A DNA stretch of 64,000 bases from Bacteroides sp. GTDB lineage: Bacteria > Bacteroidota > Bacteroidia > Bacteroidales > Bacteroidaceae. Position 1 is the first letter of the stretch, and the number at the start of each line of letters is the position of its first letter. A program made the translations under genes and the position numbers. The stretch lies in the NCBI GenBank assembly GCA_022648295.1, contig JALCME010000004.1, positions 62,001-126,000 on the forward strand. Reading direction: 5' to 3'. Positions 16,986-25,752 of this stretch are shown piece after piece. The notes under the pieces are model-generated. The model saw only the letters and a list, made by a program, of their open reading frames with translations, made no database searches and was not told the origin of the DNA.

Positions 16986-17893
16986 AAAGTAGTCCTTTGT
17001 AAAGATGCATCCGTCAGGTATCCTGAAAAGGGATGCAAGCGTTTCAATTCTTTCGAAAAGTCACTAAGCTCTTCCACGGGTGAAGCCATCAGTGCCGTAG
17101 CCAGTACATCGCCCCAAAAAGCACTACGGGTGATAAGCATCACTTGCAAATTAGCCGATGGCATTCCCGTACGGGCATTCAAGATGTGACTATAACGACG
17201 ATCTCCAATCAGCAAGTAATTATTGTCCTGACCGGATAAACTAAGACAGGCATTAGCCAGTGAAACTTCTTCCCCCGACTCTTCTGGTTGTAACGGAGGT
17301 GAGACACGGACTTTCCATTCGGGATTGTCCGTAGCATTCACCCCGCAAATCGTACTCCCCCCTGCATTAATCAGCGCATCATCCACTCCTTCTGAACGTA
17401 AATAGTCCAGCACACAGTCCACAGCATAGGCTTTCAGGAACGAACCGGTAGTCAACTCCTGCCCGATACCGATTTTCACTTCATTGCCTTGTATTTCAAT
17501 GTTCTTGTAATCAACCTTCTCCAAGGTAACATGAAGTTCCTCGGCAGCAGGTACGGCAATCACGCTTTCCGGATTATAAAAACCCCATAAGCGCAGTAAA
17601 GGCATGATGCTCACATCATAATTGCCTTTTACCATACGAGAGACCTCTTTCACACAAGATAGCAGTTGTATCGTAACCGGATCGACTTCCACAAAAGACC
17701 CAGCATGACGATTGATTAAATCAAAGAAGGAACCTTCCCGATAAGAATTATATCGGAGATCAACCTCCTCCAGAATGTCAAAGCAATGTTCCAGCACATC
17801 AACTCCGCAACGAATGGGAAGCTTGATCTTGATGTGACAGTGAAAAAGCCACTCGGTGTGTGAATGATAATATTTAGTGGCTGTCAGAGGCAT
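16982..17893 (-). CDS. apbE: ApbE-family FAD:protein FMN transferase
   Basis: Attaches FMN covalently to threonine in target flavoproteins such as RnfD. The 303-residue protein has the family landmarks VDLRYNSYREGSFFDLINRHAG, TTGSFLKAYAVDCVLDYL (substrate/Lys region), NAGGSTICG, RYSHILNARTGMPS and FWGDVLATALM. It shows no signal peptide or lipobox, whereas most ApbE proteins work outside the cytoplasm. The gene start overlaps the end of the upstream 107-residue gene by 20 bases and its stop overlaps rnfC. Its obvious partner is the RnfD-like SGAT motif in the same operon. The canonical KGYAVD reads KAYAVD here. Confidence 0.85.
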   Translation of the reverse strand: MPLTATKYYHSHTEWLFHCHIKIKLPIRCGVDVLEHCFDILEEVDLRYNSYREGSFFDLINRHAGSFVEVDPVTIQLLSCVKEVSRMVKGNYDVSIMPLLRLWGFYNPESVIAVPAAEELHVTLEKVDYKNIEIQGNEVKIGIGQELTTGSFLKAYAVDCVLDYLRSEGVDDALINAGGSTICGVNATDNPEWKVRVSPPLQPEESGEEVSLANACLSLSGQDNNYLLIGDRRYSHILNARTGMPSANLQVMLITRSAFWGDVLATALMASPVEELSDFSKELKRLHPFSGYLTDASLQRTTL

Positions 17894-18197
17894 GTTCTAC
17901 GTGACGGTTGGTTTCTATGCGGACTTTAAACTTCTTCTTCTTCAATCCCTGCACTTCATCGTCCCTTACATGAATGGTTTGAAAATAAGGAACCGGATTC
18001 TCCCAGTGCTGCTGCAACGAATCAAATTCCAGATGTTGTACCTCAAACTTTGCCTCCAGGTCTCGATTGGCTTCAATGAGCGCTTTCTGCTTTTCTTCTT
18101 GTAAATGCTCCGCTTTTAATCGCTTCCATAAGTCGGTATTGCCCAACAGGAATAAGCATAAAGCTACAAAATAAAGTAAAATGGATTTTAAGTGCAT
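17874..18197 (-). CDS. Small membrane-anchored coiled-coil protein of the Rnf-like operon
   Basis: 107 residues from the ATG at 18197 (MHLKSILLYFVALCLFLLGNT). One hydrophobic N-terminal segment (about residues 4-20) is followed by a charged helical stretch LKAEHLQEEKQKALIEANRD that looks coiled-coil, and a short basic C-terminus (QGLKKKKFKVRIETNRHVEH). I do not recognise a family. A longer frame starting at 18254 adds a hydrophobic leader but has no supporting feature. Being first in the operon and overlapping apbE by 20 bases, it is probably produced together with ApbE and the Rnf-like subunits. Function unknown. Confidence 0.6.
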   Translation of the reverse strand: MHLKSILLYFVALCLFLLGNTDLWKRLKAEHLQEEKQKALIEANRDLEAKFEVQHLEFDSLQQHWENPVPYFQTIHVRDDEVQGLKKKKFKVRIETNRHVEHASDSH

Positions 18198-18342
18198 CAC
18201 AATGATAATCTCTATTAAGATAAATGATGCATATAAAACGTAAAAAGCGAGCAATCTGTTTGGTTCGTTTTTCCTAAAATACCTGAAGAATCAATTAAAG
18301 AAACGAAAAACAAACGCAAAACGCTATAATAGTTAAGGCATT

Positions 18343-18369
18343 CAAAGGTAAATGTACCGATATAACAAA
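18343..18369 (-). promoter_or_regulatory. Putative promoter of the Rnf-like operon
   Basis: The minus strand has TACCTTTG at 18350-18343, an exact -7 match, and TTTG at 18369-18366, 15 bases further upstream, a shorter spacing than the usual 19. Transcription would begin near 18336, leaving a leader of about 140 bases. The remaining intergenic stretch 18198-18550 has no gene that I believe. Confidence 0.4.
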
Positions 18370-18550
18370 AGTCCGGATATAGCAAAGCCAACAGAATATG
18401 CCCAAAAGCTCTAACTAATCTATGCCTTCCTTCATTATACAATTTGAGACAAAAGGATAATGATGAGGTAGAACTTTTAGCACGATCTCTATAAACCTAT
18501 TTGACTTCGTAGATATATTATTTAGTGACGGGCACTTGCTATAACCCCAA

Positions 18551-19570
18551 TTATTCTTTAACCAAAGGACATTTATGCCAATCATCTTTCACATAACTAT
18601 CGGGATAAACCGTTTTATCAACCACAACTCCACCCTTCAAACGAATCCAAGTAGTAAAAGAACGTTTGCCCTCTTTCAATACGATAACCCTTCCTCCGTT
18701 AGGCAAGTGATTATACTCTGTATTTCCTCCGGTATAGCGGCCGTATGCCAACAAAATGCCTTTCCACATCACAGAATAGTCGTTATTGTGATCATGACCG
18801 ACAAACACAGCCATTACATCACCGGCTTCCTTCATAGCAGTGAACATACCCGAATTCAACTCCGGCGAACAAACCTTTTCCATGCGGGTTCCTCGCAAAA
18901 TAGCATTCGCATCCGCAGTGGCCTGATTATATTCTGGCAAAGGAATATGAAAGAAAGCCAAAGCCGGAAGAGGACGTCCACCGTTCAGCTTGGTATAAGC
19001 CGCACTCTGCTGACGATACCAGTTCACCTGATTAAAAGTCAGCCAATCATAACCTTTCACATCCGGCAATTTAGAATAAGAATGGGAATCCAGGCAATAA
19101 AGCAAAGCTTCGATCTTTTTACCGTCCGAAGATTTTAGAGGAAGAATATAATCGGGAGAATCTGCAGAACCACGATCAGGTTGGATATTATAAGGCACCG
19201 AGCGAATAAGATCGTACAACTCGGCGCGGGTTTTCCCTTGCTCGTTATCATGATTGCCAAAGGTCACTACAAAAGGTATTTTACGGGACGAAACACATTC
19301 GAGTACGGTACGCATCGCGGTATCAGCAGGCGCGCCATATATAACGTCACCCGTAAATATGACCAAATCGGGATGTTCTGCGTCCACAACCTCTTTGATA
19401 CGGCTTAGTGCTGCATCGGATGCCGGATTACCATATTTAAAATGAACATCAGTAAACTGAACGATTTTAAACTCACCGTTCTTATTAAACTTCAACGGAG
19501 TTACTTGGGCCTGACAGAACAAAGCTGACGACAGAAAAAACAAACAAACAGCAAAAAAAGACTTTTTCAT
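18551..19570 (-). CDS. Secreted calcineurin-like metallophosphoesterase
   Basis: 339 residues from the ATG at 19570 (MKKSFFAVCLFFLSSALFCQ, signal peptide). The metallophosphoesterase metal-binding motifs are in order: FTDVHFKYGN, IFTGDVIYG, FGNHDNE, FFHIPLPEYN and VGHDHNNDY. A frame from 19594 is longer but would spoil the signal peptide. The nearest relatives I can place are periplasmic purple-acid or DNA/phosphodiester-type phosphatases of Bacteroidota; the substrate is unknown. It lies 60 bases after ispF on the same strand, with no close functional link. Confidence 0.85.
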   Translation of the reverse strand: MKKSFFAVCLFFLSSALFCQAQVTPLKFNKNGEFKIVQFTDVHFKYGNPASDAALSRIKEVVDAEHPDLVIFTGDVIYGAPADTAMRTVLECVSSRKIPFVVTFGNHDNEQGKTRAELYDLIRSVPYNIQPDRGSADSPDYILPLKSSDGKKIEALLYCLDSHSYSKLPDVKGYDWLTFNQVNWYRQQSAAYTKLNGGRPLPALAFFHIPLPEYNQATADANAILRGTRMEKVCSPELNSGMFTAMKEAGDVMAVFVGHDHNNDYSVMWKGILLAYGRYTGGNTEYNHLPNGGRVIVLKEGKRSFTTWIRLKGGVVVDKTVYPDSYVKDDWHKCPLVKE

Positions 19571-19630
19571 ATCCTTAAAGATTATGCAATACAAGTTATT
19601 TATTCCCAGTCCATATTAATCAAAAACTTC

Positions 19631-20110
19631 TTATGCCTTTTGAATCAAGACGGTGGCATACGCAGAAATACCTTCTTCCCGCCCGGTAAATCCCAGCTTT
19701 TCAGTCGTCGTGGCTTTAATGGATATATCGTCCTCATCAATACCCATTACACCGGCTAACGTTTCCTGCATTAAAGGAATATGCAATTTTAGCTTAGGAC
19801 GCTCGGCACAAACAGTGGCATCTATATTACCTACCGAGTAGCCTTTTGTAGCAATCAATTCCACTGTTTTCTTCAGTAAAATCTTACTATCTATATCCTT
19901 AAAATCTCCTGAAGTATCAGGAAAATGATAACCGATGTCACGCATATTGGCAGCCCCAAGAAGGGCATCACAAATAGCATGCACCAATACATCGGCATCC
20001 GAATGCCCCAACAATCCCTTTTCATGTTCCAAACGAATACCTCCCAACCATAATTCACGGTCAGGAACCAACTGATGGACATCAAAACCAAAACCTACAC
20101 GTATCTTCAT
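19631..20110 (-). CDS. ispF: 2-C-methyl-D-erythritol 2,4-cyclodiphosphate synthase
   Basis: Fifth step of the MEP isoprenoid pathway, cyclising CDP-ME 2-phosphate. The 159-residue protein carries the family signature: the metal-binding Asp/His of GFGFDVHQL, LLGHSDADVLVHAICDALLGAA, DIGYHFPDT and the C-terminal TTEKLGFTGREEGI. I use the ATG at 20110 (MKIRVGFGFD), the usual N-terminus; a longer frame reaches 20137. Length is normal. It lies upstream of the phosphoesterase on the same strand. Confidence 0.95.
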   Translation of the reverse strand: MKIRVGFGFDVHQLVPDRELWLGGIRLEHEKGLLGHSDADVLVHAICDALLGAANMRDIGYHFPDTSGDFKDIDSKILLKKTVELIATKGYSVGNIDATVCAERPKLKLHIPLMQETLAGVMGIDEDDISIKATTTEKLGFTGREEGISAYATVLIQKA

Positions 20111-20287
20111 ATTTCGTTTCGTAATCATTGATTGCACGAAAATACAGAAAAAAGGTGATACGACAAGAAAAGAAAGGTGAATTACGCGATGCTTTTAATA
20201 AATGAGAGAAGGACAACTAACAGGATTGAGCATACAAAAACAGAGAATAATTCGACAAGTAAGAACAGCAAGTGACAGGATCAGAAT

Positions 20288-20905
20288 TTAGCGAACATAG
20301 AAGTCAAGAAGCTTATCTTCTCCCAAATACCCCTGCAAATGCTGGCCGATATGAACAGGTCCTACTCCCGACGGAGTCCCGGTAAATAACAAATCTCCTA
20401 TCTTCAAGGTCATGAAACGACTCACGTAAGCTATAATGTCATCCACCTTAAACAACATTTCAGAAGTGTTTCCATGTTGCACTTCCTGCCCGTCAATGTC
20501 TAAATGAAAGTTCAATTGCTGTAAATCTCCACCCGCTTGTTCCAAGGAAATAAAACTACCAATAGCGGCGGAATTATCAAAACCTTTGCAAAGCTCCCAC
20601 GGATTTCCTTCTGAACGAAACCGGCGCTGCATATCACGTGCAGTAAAATCAATGCCTACCGTCACTGCATCGTAATAACGATGTGCAAACCGGGGGGCAA
20701 TACTTTTCCCCAAACGGCAAATACGTACCACCACCTCTGTCTCGTAATGAATCTCATTTGAAAAGTCAGGGATAAAAAAAGGCTTTCCATCCTTTAGTAT
20801 AGCAGAATCGGGCTTCATGAAGATAACCGGTTCCTGATTAGTTAACGTATGCCCCAACTCTTTGTTATGCGCGGCATAGTTCATTCCCACAGCTATAATC
20901 TTCAT
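20288..20905 (-). CDS. Fumarylacetoacetate hydrolase family protein
   Basis: FAH-fold metal-dependent hydrolase or decarboxylase of 205 residues, small single-domain type. Family features are GMNYAAHNKELGH, VIFMKPDSAI, HYETEVVVRIC, the GIDFTARDMQ motif, PWELCKGFDNSA and LLFTGTPSGVGP. Members of this short class act on acylpyruvates or as oxaloacetate decarboxylases; I cannot choose. The ATG directly follows the rex stop codon (TAA ATG), so translational coupling and control by Rex are likely. This places it in redox-linked central metabolism, which would fit oxaloacetate/acylpyruvate chemistry, but that is inference. Confidence 0.85.
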   Translation of the reverse strand: MKIIAVGMNYAAHNKELGHTLTNQEPVIFMKPDSAILKDGKPFFIPDFSNEIHYETEVVVRICRLGKSIAPRFAHRYYDAVTVGIDFTARDMQRRFRSEGNPWELCKGFDNSAAIGSFISLEQAGGDLQQLNFHLDIDGQEVQHGNTSEMLFKVDDIIAYVSRFMTLKIGDLLFTGTPSGVGPVHIGQHLQGYLGEDKLLDFYVR

Positions 20906-21562
20906 TTATTTAACCTCGTTAAAGTTTAAACGATTGAACATCACGGCTAAATGGGCATATAAGGAAGTATTCTGAACAACAATATTCTCTGGAACGCGTA
21001 TTCGGAACGGAGTAAAGTTCCACACCGCTTTGATACCGCCTGCCACCATCTTATCGGTTATTCGCTGGGCTATTTCAATCGGCACTGTCAACACGCCGAT
21101 ATTAACGCCATACTCTTGCACTTTCTTTTCAAAATCATCTGAATGAAAAATAGGAATGCCATTCACTTCAGTGCCTAACAACTGAGGTTTTACATCAAAA
21201 GCTGCTACGATTTCCAGACCGAAATGTTTCAAACCGGAATCACTGAGTAGCGCTCCACCTAGACTACCAACACCAAACAGAAAAGCCCTGTGAATATTGG
21301 AAAATCCAAGAAAGTCTTCCAGAACAGCTATTAAAGTATCAACCTCATAGCCTACACGTGTACGCCCTGAGATATTCACATAAGATAAATCTTTGGCTAT
21401 TTGGGAAGCATCGACGTTAATTTCTTTGGAGATTTGTGTGGATGAGACAAAATGCTCTCCCTTTTGTTTCAGCAACTTTACATTGGAAAGATACCACGGA
21501 AGCCGTCTCAAGGTAGGTTCGGGCACCCTTAAAGTCTCTTTATTTTGTAATGTATTGCTCAT
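20906..21562 (-). CDS. rex: Redox-sensing transcriptional repressor Rex
   Basis: Homodimeric repressor that senses NADH/NAD. An N-terminal winged-helix domain (about residues 13-80, with STQISKEINVDASQIAKDLSYV) is joined to a Rossmann domain with GVGSLGGAL at 97-105. The protein has 218 residues, the usual length. A plausible Rex-type operator (21632-21651) and -7 box lie in its own promoter region, consistent with autoregulation. The FAH-family gene follows immediately, sharing the transcript. Confidence 0.93.
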   Translation of the reverse strand: MSNTLQNKETLRVPEPTLRRLPWYLSNVKLLKQKGEHFVSSTQISKEINVDASQIAKDLSYVNISGRTRVGYEVDTLIAVLEDFLGFSNIHRAFLFGVGSLGGALLSDSGLKHFGLEIVAAFDVKPQLLGTEVNGIPIFHSDDFEKKVQEYGVNIGVLTVPIEIAQRITDKMVAGGIKAVWNFTPFRIRVPENIVVQNTSLYAHLAVMFNRLNFNEVK

Positions 21563-21596
21563 AGTCTTTTTTTCAAATCTACATATTAGAAACGGA

Positions 21597-21651
21597 CAAA
21601 AATAGTATTTTTTTTCGAGAATACAATTGAGTTGTCATAGAAGGTTAACAA
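21597..21651 (-). promoter_or_regulatory. rex promoter with a Rex-type operator
   Basis: On the minus strand TATTTTTG at 21604-21597 is an exact -7 box (TAnnTTTG). Upstream, 21632-21651 reads on the minus strand TTGTTAACCTTCTATGACAA, which has the Rex arrangement TTGT-N12-ACAA over 20 bases, though the arms are not identical (TTGTTAA against TTGTCAT). It would sit just upstream of the -33 region. Autoregulation is inferred. Confidence 0.45.
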
Positions 21652-21673
21652 ATTTTCCACAAATCAATCAATA

Positions 21674-24343
21674 TCATAAAATATCAGACAGCGATAACGC
21701 TATGGAAACTCCCGCAGAACGCGATTGGAAACGATCAAAACCGACGAATATTCCTGTCCGTAAAACAGTGGAAAATCCCACCGAATAACCAATTTCAGAA
21801 TAAGGATGTCTGTCGTGTATTAGCAAAGTACGGATGTGTATGGCTTCATTAAATGCTTTTCTGCGCAAAAAAGGTAATTGCTTAAGAAGTAGATACGGAG
21901 TATACCATGAAAAATTGGCCTGTGCCCAGCGTTCCTTCGTGGAATATTCATAATTATCAAGCAACGAAAAACCGTCATCAAAAGAACGTCCCGTCAACAG
22001 CAACGTTGTAGTCGCAAAATGTTTAAAATCGGCAAACTGCATTTGGTTGGCTTTCCAAAAAGTTCCGGCATTCACATTCCAACAAATAGAGTTAAACATG
22101 CCGAACTCTACTTTTTGTTTGGCAGAAAACTCCAGTCTGTGGTAAGACGGGGAAACATCATTTCCTCCGAGCGCAAAGGCTTTATCATAACGAAGGGTAA
22201 ACGTAGGATAACGGGATGTCTCATAGACCTTTTTCCTACCCGACATATGATAATAATGGGCAGGAGTGTATTCCAAAGCAAAGGATGCCCTCAGCAGATT
22301 ATTATCCACCATTGGAGTAAATGAGGGGTTGTCAGGTAAATTAGACGCTGCTTTCTTTTTAAACCAACTCTGAGAAATATGATTATCGAGCATTTTGCGA
22401 CGCTGCCACGAAAGGGACGAAGAGAACAACAGACTATTAGCCAATTCTATCTCATTCCCGAGAGAAAGAAAACGTTTATCATACAATTTCACATCATTCC
22501 GACCGAATAAGGAAGAAGACAAAGCATTAATCAGGCGGGACTCTCCACTCTCTTCATTATAATCCGCCGAAACAATTCCACCATTGAATGTTAGCTTTCC
22601 CCCACGCCGAGGTGCATACTGCAAAGTGAGGTCTCCTGTTCCTACAGCTGACTTACGAGCAGTTGTATAGTAGAGAGAAGGAGTGAAAGATAAACTGGAA
22701 GCCTTGGAAAAACGTATACCGGTACGCACCTTAGTCCCAACCCAAAATCCATCAACAAAATTATATTCAGGTACATAAGAAGTCAGACCGGAAAAAGTAA
22801 TCCAAGCTTTCCCTTTTTTAGTCTGAAAAGTATTTCCCGACCAAAAAGTATCCCATATTTTATTCCCTTTAGAGGACTTACCTCCCTGTTTAACAGATAT
22901 CGTATCAGATAACATCTCTTGCTTCTTACGAATATAACTCTGAGTTTCCTCTGGAAGCAATGGCACAATACGAATTGAAGCCCAATACAGAGAATCTCTC
23001 TTACCGGCCAGTGAATCTGTCTCGACACGCTCTTTTGATTCAACAATTTGCCGTTCAAACTTACGGGTAGAAATAACCCGAGTGGTATCATCTTCCACCA
23101 TAGATTTCTCCATCAATTTAGATAATTTATAAGCCTCTCTGGTTGTGAGTTTTTCCTTGGAAGAAAGCTTCTCTATTTTTTCTCTAATCTTTTTTTCTTG
23201 TTTTGTTTCTGTTTTCAAAGAATGTTCGCCTGATTGTTGTTTTGCCGATCCCGTCGTTAACGGCACTACGTCATTGCCTCCTTGTTCTGTCTTCGCCTGT
23301 TCAGTTAATGCTACCAAAGGTTTTGCTGCTTCCACATTATTATAATGAACAGCGGAAAGGTAGGATGCCTCAGCTTTAAATCCCAACATGTTGATTGTAC
23401 AGGACATACTGGTGGATGTTGGTAGAAATACGGAAGGTTCCACTTCGTTACAAGATGATTTGATATCGGCTTTTAATCCGCCGGCATCTATTTGAAAATT
23501 GACCGCAGATACACACCACAGGTTCTCTACAATATATAATTCACCTTTTACCAGCTTTGGATTATCACGCTTAGGTATTACCCTTATTTTATTAATCATA
23601 TGATTATTTTCCACATAGCAGCCTTCAAGTTGAAAACGATAGAAAGAAAAGGCTCCATTACTCAATGGAGAAATCTTATCAAAAATAGTAGGCTCATAGA
23701 AATTAATCGTCGTCACATCCACACTTACATTGCCCTCTTCCGGAAAAGAATTACGATAAGCCTTTACACGGATATCCCATGTATCAGGAGCCTTAAAAGT
23801 CACAAACTTCTGCTCTTCAAGCACAAAAAGCTTTCCCATCCATTTCTTGGATTCTTTTCGAACTTCCTTTGAAAGTTTCAAAATAGCTGGGATACTTTTC
23901 ATCTTCCCCGTCCCCTTTAAATAGGTACCAGCTTTAAAACCTTTAACTTGTGTCCGGTAATACGGAGCATAAGCAATAGCTTTTCTCATTACCGCATAGG
24001 CCGGGTCTTCAGCACCTTTAATCACACTGACTTCACGCAAAGCATAAATCCTTTCTTTCAAAATAAAGTTCCTCTCCAAGTCATGATCCGGCATTAAAAA
24101 TTTTATCGTTTGCGTAGTATATCCTAATGAAGAAATATTGCAAGTATAGCTCCCTGCCTTCAGATTGGTTTGAAAGCTCCCCTTATCATCCGTAGCAAAA
24201 CCTGATTGCAGCTCTTTTATATAAATAGCTGCATAAGGTATAGAATTACCGGAATCATCAATTACTTTCCCTTTAAATGTCTGTGCAAATGATGTTAACG
24301 CAAGCGCATTGAGAAACAGAAGGATGTAGAAATATCGTGCCAT
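21674..24343 (-). CDS. DUF5686-type outer-membrane protein with carboxypeptidase-like domain
   Basis: 889 residues. A signal peptide (about 1-20, ending SFAQ) is followed by a carboxypeptidase-D regulatory-like beta-sandwich (about residues 22-95, with FKGKVIDDSGNSIPYAAIYI), a central domain with a low-complexity, charged 320-430 segment rich in Lys/Glu, and a C-terminal region of repeated amphipathic strands that resembles an outer-membrane barrel, ending in LSLSDIL. This is the DUF5686 / carboxypeptidase-regulatory-like arrangement common in Bacteroidota; its role is not known. It ends 111 bases before rex on the same strand. Confidence 0.75.
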   Translation of the reverse strand: MARYFYILLFLNALALTSFAQTFKGKVIDDSGNSIPYAAIYIKELQSGFATDDKGSFQTNLKAGSYTCNISSLGYTTQTIKFLMPDHDLERNFILKERIYALREVSVIKGAEDPAYAVMRKAIAYAPYYRTQVKGFKAGTYLKGTGKMKSIPAILKLSKEVRKESKKWMGKLFVLEEQKFVTFKAPDTWDIRVKAYRNSFPEEGNVSVDVTTINFYEPTIFDKISPLSNGAFSFYRFQLEGCYVENNHMINKIRVIPKRDNPKLVKGELYIVENLWCVSAVNFQIDAGGLKADIKSSCNEVEPSVFLPTSTSMSCTINMLGFKAEASYLSAVHYNNVEAAKPLVALTEQAKTEQGGNDVVPLTTGSAKQQSGEHSLKTETKQEKKIREKIEKLSSKEKLTTREAYKLSKLMEKSMVEDDTTRVISTRKFERQIVESKERVETDSLAGKRDSLYWASIRIVPLLPEETQSYIRKKQEMLSDTISVKQGGKSSKGNKIWDTFWSGNTFQTKKGKAWITFSGLTSYVPEYNFVDGFWVGTKVRTGIRFSKASSLSFTPSLYYTTARKSAVGTGDLTLQYAPRRGGKLTFNGGIVSADYNEESGESRLINALSSSLFGRNDVKLYDKRFLSLGNEIELANSLLFSSSLSWQRRKMLDNHISQSWFKKKAASNLPDNPSFTPMVDNNLLRASFALEYTPAHYYHMSGRKKVYETSRYPTFTLRYDKAFALGGNDVSPSYHRLEFSAKQKVEFGMFNSICWNVNAGTFWKANQMQFADFKHFATTTLLLTGRSFDDGFSLLDNYEYSTKERWAQANFSWYTPYLLLKQLPFLRRKAFNEAIHIRTLLIHDRHPYSEIGYSVGFSTVLRTGIFVGFDRFQSRSAGVSIALSLSDIL

Positions 24344-24429
24344 GTTCCTTTTTATTTATCTTATATAAAAGTCCTTTTTACTATAGACGACAAAATTGGC
24401 AAAAAATTGCAAGATATCTTGTAAAATAT

Positions 24430-24437
24430 TACTTTTG
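24430..24437 (+). promoter_or_regulatory. Putative -7 box of the SUI1-gene promoter
   Basis: TACTTTTG is an exact TAnnTTTG match, ending 23 bases before the ATG at 24461. An ATTG at 24406-24409, 20 bases upstream, is a near match to the -33 TTTG. Confidence 0.5.
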
Positions 24438-24460
24438 ACCGAACAAAAGCAGATTACGAT

Positions 24461-24808
24461 ATGAAGAATAATGACTGGAAAGACCGGCTAAATGTTGTAT
24501 ATTCCACTAGCAAAGAGTTCGATTACGAGGTTGAGGGAGACGAAGAACAAACAACTCTCCCTTCCAACCAACAAAGGTTAAAAGTGCAACTTGATCGCAA
24601 AAACCGCGGTGGAAAAGTAGTAACACTTATAACCGGATTTGTAGGAACAGAAAATGACCTTAAGGAACTAGGACGTTTATTAAAAAGCAAGTGCGGAGTA
24701 GGCGGAAGTAGTAAAGATGGAGAAATCATCGTACAGGGTGACTTTAAACAAAAGATACTGGAACTCCTTAGAAAGGAAGGTTATACACAAAGCAAGCCTG
24801 TAGGATAA
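24461..24808 (+). CDS. SUI1/eIF1-family translation factor (YciH-like)
   Basis: 115-residue homologue of eukaryotic eIF1 and bacterial YciH, which checks start-codon choice in the 30S initiation complex. The core is seen as VQLDRKNRGGKVVTLITGFVG, ELGRLLKSKCGVGGSSKDGE and IIVQGDFKQKILELL, with an acidic N-terminal extension of about 45 residues. Complete; own promoter at 24430. A bidirectional terminator separates it from tsf. Confidence 0.92.
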   Translation: MKNNDWKDRLNVVYSTSKEFDYEVEGDEEQTTLPSNQQRLKVQLDRKNRGGKVVTLITGFVGTENDLKELGRLLKSKCGVGGSSKDGEIIVQGDFKQKILELLRKEGYTQSKPVG

Positions 24809-24833
24809 ACATTTGCGGTAAGAAAGAAACAAA

Positions 24834-24872
24834 AAAAGGGTGATCACTAAAAAAATAAGTAACCGCCCTTTT
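24834..24872. terminator. Bidirectional terminator between the SUI1 gene and tsf
   Basis: AAAAGGG (24834-24840) pairs with CCCTTTT (24866-24872), with partial pairing inside. A's precede the stem and T's follow it, so it can act on transcripts from either side. The two genes converge here. Confidence 0.7.
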
Positions 24873-24889
24873 ATATGATAAATCAGAAT

Positions 24890-25714
24890 TTACTCTGCTC
24901 TTAAAGTAAAGCGTTTGAATTCAACAATGGTTAAATCCTTATCAAAGGACTTCAAGTATTCAGCAACAGTTTTGCTACCATCCTGAATATATTCTTGCTT
25001 CAACAAACATACTTCTTTATAAAACTTATTAAGGCGCCCCATAGCAATCTTCTCAATCATATTCTCTGGTTTACCTTCCTGACGAGCTTTTTCAGCAGCA
25101 ATTTCTTTTTCTTTCTCCAAAACATCAGCTGGAACACCAGCTTCATCTACTGCAATAGGAGACATTGCTGCAATCTGCATTGCTACCTCATGCCCAACCG
25201 TTGAGTCAACGCTCTTATTCAGCGCTACCATTGTGCAAAGGAAGTTCTTATTCTGATGATTATAAACGGAAATAGCAGGACCTTCTATCGTAGAGTATCC
25301 GTCCAACTCCATTTTTTCACCAGTAATACCGCTTCTGTCTGTCACAGCTTGAGCAACAGTAGCATCACCCATAGGAAGTGCTTTCACTTCTTCCACAGTT
25401 TTGCACTTATTAGCTATTGCTGCGTCCAGAATATCTTGAGTTAATTTTATAAAGTCCGCATTTTGAGCAACAAAGTCAGTCTCACACTTCAAAGCAATCA
25501 TAGCAGCAAAACCATCAACCGCTTTTACTAAAACGCAACCTTCGGATGCTTCGCGATCAGAACGCTTAGCAGCAATAGCCTGTCCTTTTTCACGAATGAT
25601 TTTCATTGCTTCATCGAAATCTCCTCCAGCCTGAGTTAAGGCATTTTTGCAATCCATCATACCAGCTCCGGTCATTTTGCGGAGTTTGGTAATTTCAGCC
25701 ATTGTTACAGCCAT
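24890..25714 (-). CDS. tsf: Elongation factor Ts
   Basis: Nucleotide exchange factor for EF-Tu, 274 residues. It has the N-terminal UBA-like helix (about 5-50, ITKLRKMTGAGMMDCKNAL), the exchange motif CETDFVAQNADF, and the second subdomain LDGYSTIEGPAIS. Downstream of rpsB on the same strand with a 38-base gap, the standard bacterial rpsB-tsf order. Confidence 0.97.
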   Translation of the reverse strand: MAVTMAEITKLRKMTGAGMMDCKNALTQAGGDFDEAMKIIREKGQAIAAKRSDREASEGCVLVKAVDGFAAMIALKCETDFVAQNADFIKLTQDILDAAIANKCKTVEEVKALPMGDATVAQAVTDRSGITGEKMELDGYSTIEGPAISVYNHQNKNFLCTMVALNKSVDSTVGHEVAMQIAAMSPIAVDEAGVPADVLEKEKEIAAEKARQEGKPENMIEKIAMGRLNKFYKEVCLLKQEYIQDGSKTVAEYLKSFDKDLTIVEFKRFTLRAE

Positions 25715-25752
25715 ATAATCCTTTCTGTATTTAGTTCGTTTATAAATAAAAA

